Shown in pieces: positions 23,601 to 32,600 of a stretch of DNA of 64,000 nt. The translations under genes were made by a program, and so were the position numbers. The stretch's first letter is position 1, and each line of letters starts with the position of its first letter. The notes under the pieces were generated by a model. The model saw only the letters and a program-made list of their open reading frames with translations. It ran no database searches and was not told the origin of the DNA. Source of the stretch: Patiria pectinifera (Eukaryota > Echinodermata > Asteroidea > Valvatida > Asterinidae); assembly GCA_029964075.1 (NCBI GenBank), contig CM057134.1, positions 21,244,905-21,308,904 on the forward strand, in the 5' to 3' direction.

Positions 23601-26600
23601 AGAAACAACATAGTTCACGTGATCATTCCAAGTCAATTTACTGTTTAAAAAAACACCCAGATATTTGTAATTTGCGACAACATCAAGAGGAGAATTATTA
23701 ATATTATACGTAGGAACACCGGGATTTCTAGAACAAGTGATACGCATAACTTTCGTTTTCTTAATATTTAGATTCATCCTGTTGTCTACACACCACCTGT
23801 GGATTTGGTTAAGATCCTCCTGTAAAATACGTTCATCCTGTTGGCAAGATATAGGTCTGAATAATAATGTATCATCTGCAAACAACAGACAGGCAGAAGA
23901 AGTACATGAGGGAAGGTCATTAATAAATAAGTTGAACAAAAGCGGCCCTAAGACACTACCCTGGGGTACTCCTGATGATACTGGAAGCCAGGGTGAAAAG
24001 CTACCTTTGTACAGAACCCGCTGATAACGACCTGAGACGAAAGACTTAATCCACTTCCAAACATTGCCAGTAATATTGTATTGACAAGCTAGCTTTTGAA
24101 GTAGAATGTCATGAGGCATTACATCAAAGGCCTTTGCAAAATCGAGAAAAACGGCATCAATTTTGGGTGGACTAGGTTTATCAAGAATGGTTAGCCAATT
24201 GTTGGTAACATTCAGAAGCTGAGTCACACAGGATCGCCCTTTTACAAACCCATGCTGCTTGGATGACAAAAGCAAATGATTTGTGACATGGGAAGTTATG
24301 GCATTGGCAATAGTGGATTCCATGATTTTACAAACCACCGAAGTCAATGCGATGGGACGGTAGTTACAGATCAAGCCTGTGTCACCAGACTTAAAAATTG
24401 GGGTGATATTTGCCCTTTTCCAAAGAGTAGGAAGCTTGCCTTGTGACAAGGATATACAAAACAGGTCACGAAGAATAGGTGAGATTATCGCCGAGCATGA
24501 TTTTAACAGCCGGGGCGTGATATTGTCAGGTCCCGGGGATTTATCATTGGACAAATGATCGATAATTCGTTGAATATCGCCACTTCTGATTGTGGCACTG
24601 ACAGGTGGGAGTGGGAATTGACACGTGGGAGGAGTATCAGGAAGCTCTGAATCTCCTGGAACAAAAACGGGTTAAAGTAATCCCCAAACATTGTGGAAAT
24701 CACTTCAGGCTTATGCACAATCTCACCATGATTATTCATGACAGAGGGACACGGTGTTTTCCTCTGGCTACGAACAAAGGAGAAGAATCTTTTTTTGTTA
24801 TCATTCTCAGAACGAAAAAGCTGGTCAACATGTCTGGTATAGGAAATATTAACAGCACTTTTAACCTCATTACGAATTTTCTTATAGGCATGCCAGTGCT
24901 CATCCGACCCAGTTCGCTTGGCAAGCTTAAAGGCCCTACGTTTTTTAACAACCATACTTTTAATATGGTCATCAATCCAGGGACTAGATCTCCTTGAACG
25001 CTGTCTTTTACATGGAATTGCATCTCGTACTGCAGCTTCAAAGAGATCTAGGAACCCATCCCATGCAGAATTTATGTCAGGCATGCTGTTCATAAAAAGG
25101 TCCCATGGCGCCAAATCAAGCAATGTATTAAAATGTTCAAGATCGGCATGTTTAAAGGATAAAAACTGTCTCATGGTGGATCTTGGTGGCTGAGTCTTAC
25201 TGCACTTGATGTGGAAGCCAACGGCGTGGTGGTCACTCCCCACAGGATTAGGACAAGTTGATACATTGTTGACTAGGATGTGTTGATTTGTAAAGACAAG
25301 GTCGATGATGGTTCCATTGGCTGGTTCGTGTGAACATTGGCGTGTAGGTACATCAATGAGCTGAATTAAGCCCATAGCTGAGACAATGCGTGTGAGGTTT
25401 TGCATGTTGGTTGTATCAGGGTTAGCCCAGTTCACATTGAAGTCACCGGTGACAATGACTCCCTGATGACTTGAGGTGGCCAGGTGTATATCATCTATAG
25501 CTGTCTGGAATTTATCCCAGTAGTCGGCAGTTGAATTAGGCGGTCTGTACACGACACAGAGTAGCCACCTACTCCTTTTGAGTGTAATTTCCACGCAGGA
25601 AATTTCGAGATCAGCATGTTCAAGTTCAGGGACGTGGCAAGGACTCAGGCAGGCTTTGACACCAATCAGAACTCCTCCACCTCTACGCCGGCCACAGTTA
25701 CGATCACGTCTAAATGTGACATAGTCGTATTGTTGAAGGATAGGTTCCACTGGAATATCATCAGATGTCAGCCATGTTTCTGTAATACCCAGGATGTCAG
25801 GTGCAGTAGATTCGAGAAGCAAACGCAGCTCGTTCAGTTTATTTCTGAGACTCCTTGCATTGAAGATCAAACCTGTAACATGTTTATTGGATGTACCTGG
25901 TTGTTGCGTAGCTTCAGGGATAGGCGACGGGGGAGCGTTCAAGCCATCTTGATCCTCAGGGCCAGGATTAGCATGAATATCACCACCCAGGGTAATCCTC
26001 CATAATAACTGGCATGGTACAGTGCAATGGTCGACGTGTAAGGTACTTGTTGAATTTGAGTATCGACTTACTGTGCGGCCATGAAAACGGCGATTTGCAT
26101 GGTTGGCGTAGTGTTCAATCCATCCAGGTAATACAGCTGAAAGTAGAGGGGTGATATCCGAGTCCTCATCACCGTAGCACTGAAATACGAGTCCAGCTGA
26201 TGATCCCCAGCTTGTAAGCACACATATCCCGAGAATAAGTGGGAAAAGATGGATGGACACCATATTGAATTTCATAGGTGGCTTATCATCAGATCCAAAT
26301 CCATTGACATCCAGGCAAAGACAAAGACCGCAGCTTTGTCTCGTCCAGGCAAAGACCGCAGCTAAAACTTCCAAAATGAAGTACAAACGATGTAGAAAAA
26401 CTACAGAGCCCAATACCATGAAAATAATTGGGAAAACTTGTTCAATAGAGGCTAAAAACTCAGCCTTTTTTTCAAGGCAAGAGGAGAGCTAAAATAACAA
26501 AACCACCATGTTGAGGTTACTCATGGAAGAGGTCAGGACTCGTTATCCATCTGTCTGCCTGGTTTGGTCCGATATTCTACCTAGGCTCTTTTATTACGGC

Positions 26601-29600
26601 GCACAGTCCAATGCCAGTATCAATAAAAAACGGCTCACATTGAATAAATGGGCCAGGGCTATGGCTTACAGATTGGATGCGTACATTGTACATCATCCTC
26701 AGTTTGAGTCATGTCCTTCTCAGCTTTTCCACTTTGATGGAGTTCATTTGTCCCCGGAAGGTACTCGGTTATTTAGGGACAACCTGCAGTCTTGCATAAA
26801 TGGTCTTTTGCGTAGTTTTTATTATTAAAAATGACTACATTTTCATTTCCCTGGACTGCTCGCTTTGGGGTGGCTGTCCTTCGTCCCTTGGGCCGCGCCC
26901 TAGTGCGCGGGTGGCGCCGACTGTGGTCGTGGGACAGGGTTCGGAAAGCCATATTCCAGGGTCGCTGAGCCTGTCCAGTGAAATGTGTTGACATTGATTT
27001 ATAATTGTTTAATTCCAAACCTTGACAACAATAACCCAGCCTGTGCCGGCTAGGGTTTGCTTCCACGAAGTCGGTTCCGACCGCGAAGCATTCCAGTTAT
27101 TTATGACAGCGAACTTTGTGTTTCAATTAAGGAAATTACTTTAAAAGTTTCTACAAGTGTCCTATCAATTTCGGAGCAATTTCAAGGGGCGTGGATATAC
27201 CACAGGTGGTTTTCGGAGTGGGGGACCGTTATTACCCCAGGTACGGTTTAAAGTGGATCCGGAGTGGGGGCCCGGTTATGTACCCCAGGTTCGGTGGGCC
27301 TGATCAACCCAATGGTTTGTAAGAGTCAGTTTGCCCAAAGGATTTCAGCAATGAAAGACTGGTATCTGGCCGTCTATTTATGTTGGTGGTGCGTATGGTA
27401 AAACGGAAAACAAAACATGCTTTGATTTGGCATGAAGATTTAATAAACACATTCAGGCTGCGGCAAATCCAATATATTGGTTAATGATGTTTTGATTGTA
27501 CATGTATTCGTGTCTGAGTGTAATCAATTTTATCGACTGAACGATAAAATATCTTACACGCAGCACGAATGGGTTTTATGTTTAATGATTTATTGGAGAT
27601 CATGAATAATGCATTAATGAGCGGATTGGCTAGCCCAGCAGCAACGTGGTTAGACAGAGGCAAGGTGTGGGCTTCTATCACGTGGAGAAGACCACTTCGT
27701 TGCAGTAACTGAATGTGGAAACATCGTTATCCCGCCTCCTCCCCTTCGCCGCCTTAAGTATTAATTATCCGAAGTATTCGAATATAATTAAGTGCTCTGA
27801 AGACTTTTCGTGTCTGAGTGTAATGAGTGTTTAATGTAACTCCACTTGCATATTATTCGCACAAAATCAACAACCTTTTCATTTTGTGTTTTCAAATAAA
27901 TACTGGCTTTGTAAAAATAAATGGAGGTAAAACTGTGGAAATAAAGTTTCAAATAAATAAGTATGATTCTGAAAAGATAAAAGGGTACACACACAGATTG
28001 TTAAATGTCAGTGTACAATTATACACAGCAAAAATACCAATTAAAATAAATATTCAAAGTTGTTTATTTACGTTTATATTTTCCCATTCATATGATTCGT
28101 TTGCAGATTATGTGCATTTGAGAATGTGAATACACATGAATGTCCACAAAAACAGAAATATACCCCGGTACAATAAACACAAAATAATTCTAATATACAA
28201 GTACAAGTTCCTAATTCCATTTTGCACTTGAGCGTCCAATAAATAGTAATCTACAATATATTAACACAAATGAATTCTAATATACATTGTATACATTTGC
28301 TCATACAAGTACAATTTCTTAATTACACTTTGCAGTTTTGTACAAAATTAATAAGATGTTCATTCGATATACATATAAAAAAAAATAAACTGGAGGTAAA
28401 ATTGTGGAATTAAAATTTTCTTGGAATAAATATAATTGTGAAAAGACAGAAGGGTACAAACACAAACTGTAAAATTGTCTGTACAACTATACAAAAATGA
28501 AAGCATTAACTTCAATAAATATACCATAAAACTAACTGCAACCTGTATTTTTTCATAATACAAAATTTCAGCAAAACGCTTTGCCAAATTCAGTACCTCG
28601 TCTTACTCCAAGGTTTTTAAAAAAAAAAGTTTCTGACCTGATAGAGCTCTGATGGCAATGTGTAGAATCCATGATCACTCTGGACAGCTGTCACTATTTT
28701 TCTACGCATATCCAGGTCTTCGTCGGGTTCAAGAAGAGAATTTGCTGTCTCACGAGCTACAGCAAGATTCAATACTCGACTCTCCTTAAGGGGCCTAAGC
28801 TGAATGTGTTTGGAAAATTCGAACAACGTGGGCAGAGCATTTCTCTTCAGAATTTTGGTATTACCGCTTGTTTTGAAAGACTCGGGATCAAAGTGCTTCG
28901 AGCAGAGGCTATCTTGACTGGAAGGATTGTAGCCATCCCAACGCATAGCATGCACCCACTGGCGACGTCTGGCGAGGTCCTTCGGAATATAGTGGTATGT
29001 AATTCCATTCGCCTTTGATTCTTGTGAATCACGCTGTTTACACCCCCATGCTACACAGGTTCGATGCATTGTGCATCACTTTAGATTCTGCAAGACAAAT
29101 ACAAGAGAAAACAAAGGTTTATTCAAAATGATCTTATATTATCAGAAAAATATTTCATTATCAAGTTACATGGTGTAGGTCACAGTAATATATTTATAAT
29201 TATAGGCACTTGCAAAATTAGAGCTAAGTTGAGGATGAACACGGAATAGGAAAATAAAATGTCTCTGAAAGCTGTCCACACTTCAGACTTGACTGCAAGT
29301 AGCAAAGGAATGAATGACTTTTAATGGTGTTAAACCCACATTTAGAACTTGTGCAAATTCAAAAATGTGTATGCGCGATCAGAAAGAATGATGTAACCTG
29401 ACGATACTTTAGCAGTTGTGCACAAAATCTATCGAGAGGCAAGAAGTTTCTTGTGACACACTCCTATATAGCTTTACAGAATTCCAACAAAATTTGAATA
29501 CACTAATGCTGTATTCTTTGAATCATTCTATGCTCTTCTGGCAGTTGATATGTTCTCGTTGGCCACATTGTGACATTGTTATTAAGTTCCCAATGACTGT

Positions 29601-32600
29601 TATGCATATTGTTGACAATCCTGACAAAGGAAAAGGGTCCACTCTTGCAAATTTGTGCAAGTTTTAATTAATCTGCTCAACATTGCCATGACTCCGTGAG
29701 GAAAAGAATGCTGCAGCCTGACGCTGCTTTTTTCTTCATATATCATCTAAATGAATGTCAGTAATTGCAAAAATGATGATAAGATATGAATCTGGGACTG
29801 AGAAACACAAATTTGTTAGGAAATATTAAGAAAATTGTCTTGACTCTCCATAGACTTTGTACACAACCACTAAAGTAGCGTCAGGTTACAACATTCTTTC
29901 CTGACATGCCTGAGTGAGTGAGTGACAGGGACTATGAGATGATAACAAATGCTAGTACAATGGAATCCTGCACAACCAGAAAAGTGGCGTCTGGATCAAA
30001 TTTTATTTGCAAAATATCCAATGCAATTTCCTAAAAAAAAATTGCTTTTCTTTTCTTGCTCAATGCCCAGATATTTCATACATGATATGTACACATTGTC
30101 AGGTTTGTTCTACTGTCATAAAAGGCAATAATACTACAACTTACCCTTCACTGTGACGTTCTGCTTGGAGGACCTCACCAGACAGCCGCGTACTGTGTGC
30201 GCTCTATGTGTGACGTGACGAACAAGTTTGCCCATGGTTTTTAAAAATGGCGGCTTCACTGAAATTACGGTCTTGCGCCCCCTGTTGTCCGTCTATAGGT
30301 TCTTTAAGTCTATGGTAGGACCGCCTGTTCAGTTTCACAAATAGCGCCCTCTGTCGACCAGTTTTATAGCCTGTTTCTCACATGCACATTGAGTTGTCAA
30401 GTTAACACACCTTTCTGAAATTTTGTGACTTACCTATAACAATTTGCCAAGTCACGTGCGATTAATCTCAAGGGCCCATGCGCCATATTAGGATAAAATA
30501 ATAATCAAGGCAGTCACTCTAGTTAATCTAGAGGCAGTCATATGAGATATTTCTGTTTCAGTGATAAAAAAAATTGTTGAAGAAAAACTGCCGTTTTTAT
30601 TTGTGCTGAACCAGCAAGACAAAATAATGCTGGGCAGAATGCTGAGGCGACATCATAAACATGTTATGTTGTCACTGTTTTCCTTTATCACTACAGACAT
30701 TTCGTTCCGAAGTCCGACTCAGATCGGACCAGCTGGTTTAATGATGTTTGAATACACAATGTATGAGTCCAAGGTACAGTCTGCTCTAACGAATACCAGG
30801 TGCAATTAGCGCTACTTTTTTTTCTGCAACACTGAACATAATACGCTTGTGTAAGTTAAATTTGTGATTCTAATATCAATTGAACATTATTGTAATCACT
30901 TGATATCATTCACGTATACGTATTTTGGTAAGTGACTATATCCAGTTGTAGATGAAAATTAGTACACTTGAACCGTGACAAGATATCTCCAGGGTAGTCC
31001 AGACATCTGAACTTTGTAAAGAGCTTGTAGTCTGGTTCCCTCTCTAGATGTTTCTGACGTCCCGCAATAGAGAGTACATGTAGGTCAGGTAACCGCCATA
31101 TTTAAAAATAGCATTTTTCCAAATGGCTACTGTTCCAGTTTTTTTTAAATAATATTCGTTTGTAGGATGGTCGGCTATAGGTAAGAGGAAAATGAAAGAC
31201 GTCATGCTGATTATCATATTTTTTTGCAGCCTGAACACCAAAGAGTTTTGAGTATTTATAATATAATTTTGAAGTAAGGGGATTCATCACCGGTACCGTC
31301 AATGGGAATAATTACGTAGTTGCAACACAGACAGGTGAACATCCTTTAATAATGTCCACTCACATTACACAAAAATGCCATCATCTAACCAACTTACCCG
31401 GGAACTGAGTTGGTTTCGATCCTCGTGAAGCGATGACCCAGGTCATGCTTTCCCTCGTTATAGCAGCTGTGACACAAGTCAAAGTCATGACACTCCAGAC
31501 ATTTCCAGCGTATGCCGACGATACCTTCCTCTGAACAGCAGTCGCAGATGATATTCGGATGATTCAGTCCTAAATTCAATATTGTACGAACAGTAAGTTG
31601 ACGAATAGGCCTAGCTCTTTTTCACAATGAAACCAATTTCGAGCGCGTTCCCTGAGTATATTTCATGAATTTTAACTGTTGATTGGGATGTCCAAGACTT
31701 GTTTTATGATTGGAGTGCGCTCCAAACCTAACTTTCAAGTTTGGTCTCAAACATTGCAACTTTTATTGACGTTGCTTTCAATTAAATATGGCCGACTTTT
31801 GTATCAAGTCTAAATTCCCCTCTTCGATTCTATTCATCTTTACATCACAAAATTCCCTCTCCCAGTAAATGCCCCCCCCCAAAAAAACACCGAATAAACA
31901 AACAAACAAACAAACCGCGAAAAAAACCCCAGAAAACATGACTTCAAAGGTAGAGTACATTATTTGCATCTATCCAAAAAGTAGTTGACAAAACTATTGT
32001 TGAAAATCTCACTTGTATTAAAGATGGGGATGGAAATGAACTCCCTGGGAAAGTTTTCTTTTTTTTTGCATGCTGTCATTTGGAACAAAACAATACAAGA
32101 AGGCCATTTCAAAGATTTTTGGAAATTTTCGTTAGTTGATGGTTTGCTTTTGGCGAATCCGTTAATGGCTGCGCGCAAGCCTTCACGCGCGCACAGTTGT
32201 TTAATATAATATTCGTCAGTTCTTTGCGTGACTTCGCGTAGGTGCAATCGAATGAGTGAGAATGTGAATGATGATCAATTCAAAAGTTTCATCAAGTTAG
32301 TTGTTAAGCTCTCGTGTTTAAAACTTTGAGCATTTTTGTTGCTTAATTCCAACGAAAAAAAATGCACAAATGACAAATGATCTATCCTAACTTTATTGGC
32401 TTGCCGGACTCAGAAACACAAATAACGTTTAGTACTTTTTTCCTTTGTCTGTGCTTGAATTGTCAGTGCGTGTCGGTAAAGCAACCACATGCATTCAACA
32501 ATACTCTATCAACCATTGAAACAATTCTTCCTAATCTCCCGAATGAAGCATAGGTTCCCTTCTTTTTCTCATCATTGCAACCGCCTAGATCTGCCACTGA

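Larger units (their letters stand above)
22060..26495 (-). mobile_element. Nearly complete APE-type LINE inserted in the SGNH hydrolase
   Basis: Read on the minus strand: a 5' region at about 26495-26420, endonuclease plus RT start (26419-24503), RT (24554-23064), a 1-kb A/C-biased 3' UTR on the plus strand (22090-23060), and an (AAT)n tail at 22090-22062. The trinucleotide tail resembles I-clade elements. No target duplication was recognised at the junctions. It interrupts the hydrolase after CMRQR. Later than the host element, hence the youngest event here. Confidence 0.85.
18236..27731 (+). mobile_element. DIRS/Ngaro-like retrotransposon with SGNH hydrolase, split by a LINE
   Basis: Bounded by 213-bp direct repeats (18236-18448 and 27519-27731) that differ at one base. 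Inside: a gag-like protein with a Cys/His cluster (18567-19832), an RT-RNase H of DIRS type in the +1 frame (19795-21390), then an SGNH hydrolase whose N-terminal part ends near 22060 and whose C-terminal part resumes at 26508. A LINE of about 4.4 kb sits between them. DIRS-order elements normally encode a tyrosine recombinase; none is recognised. Direct rather than inverted ends point to the Ngaro side of the group. The right limit may extend to 27824. Confidence 0.75.
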
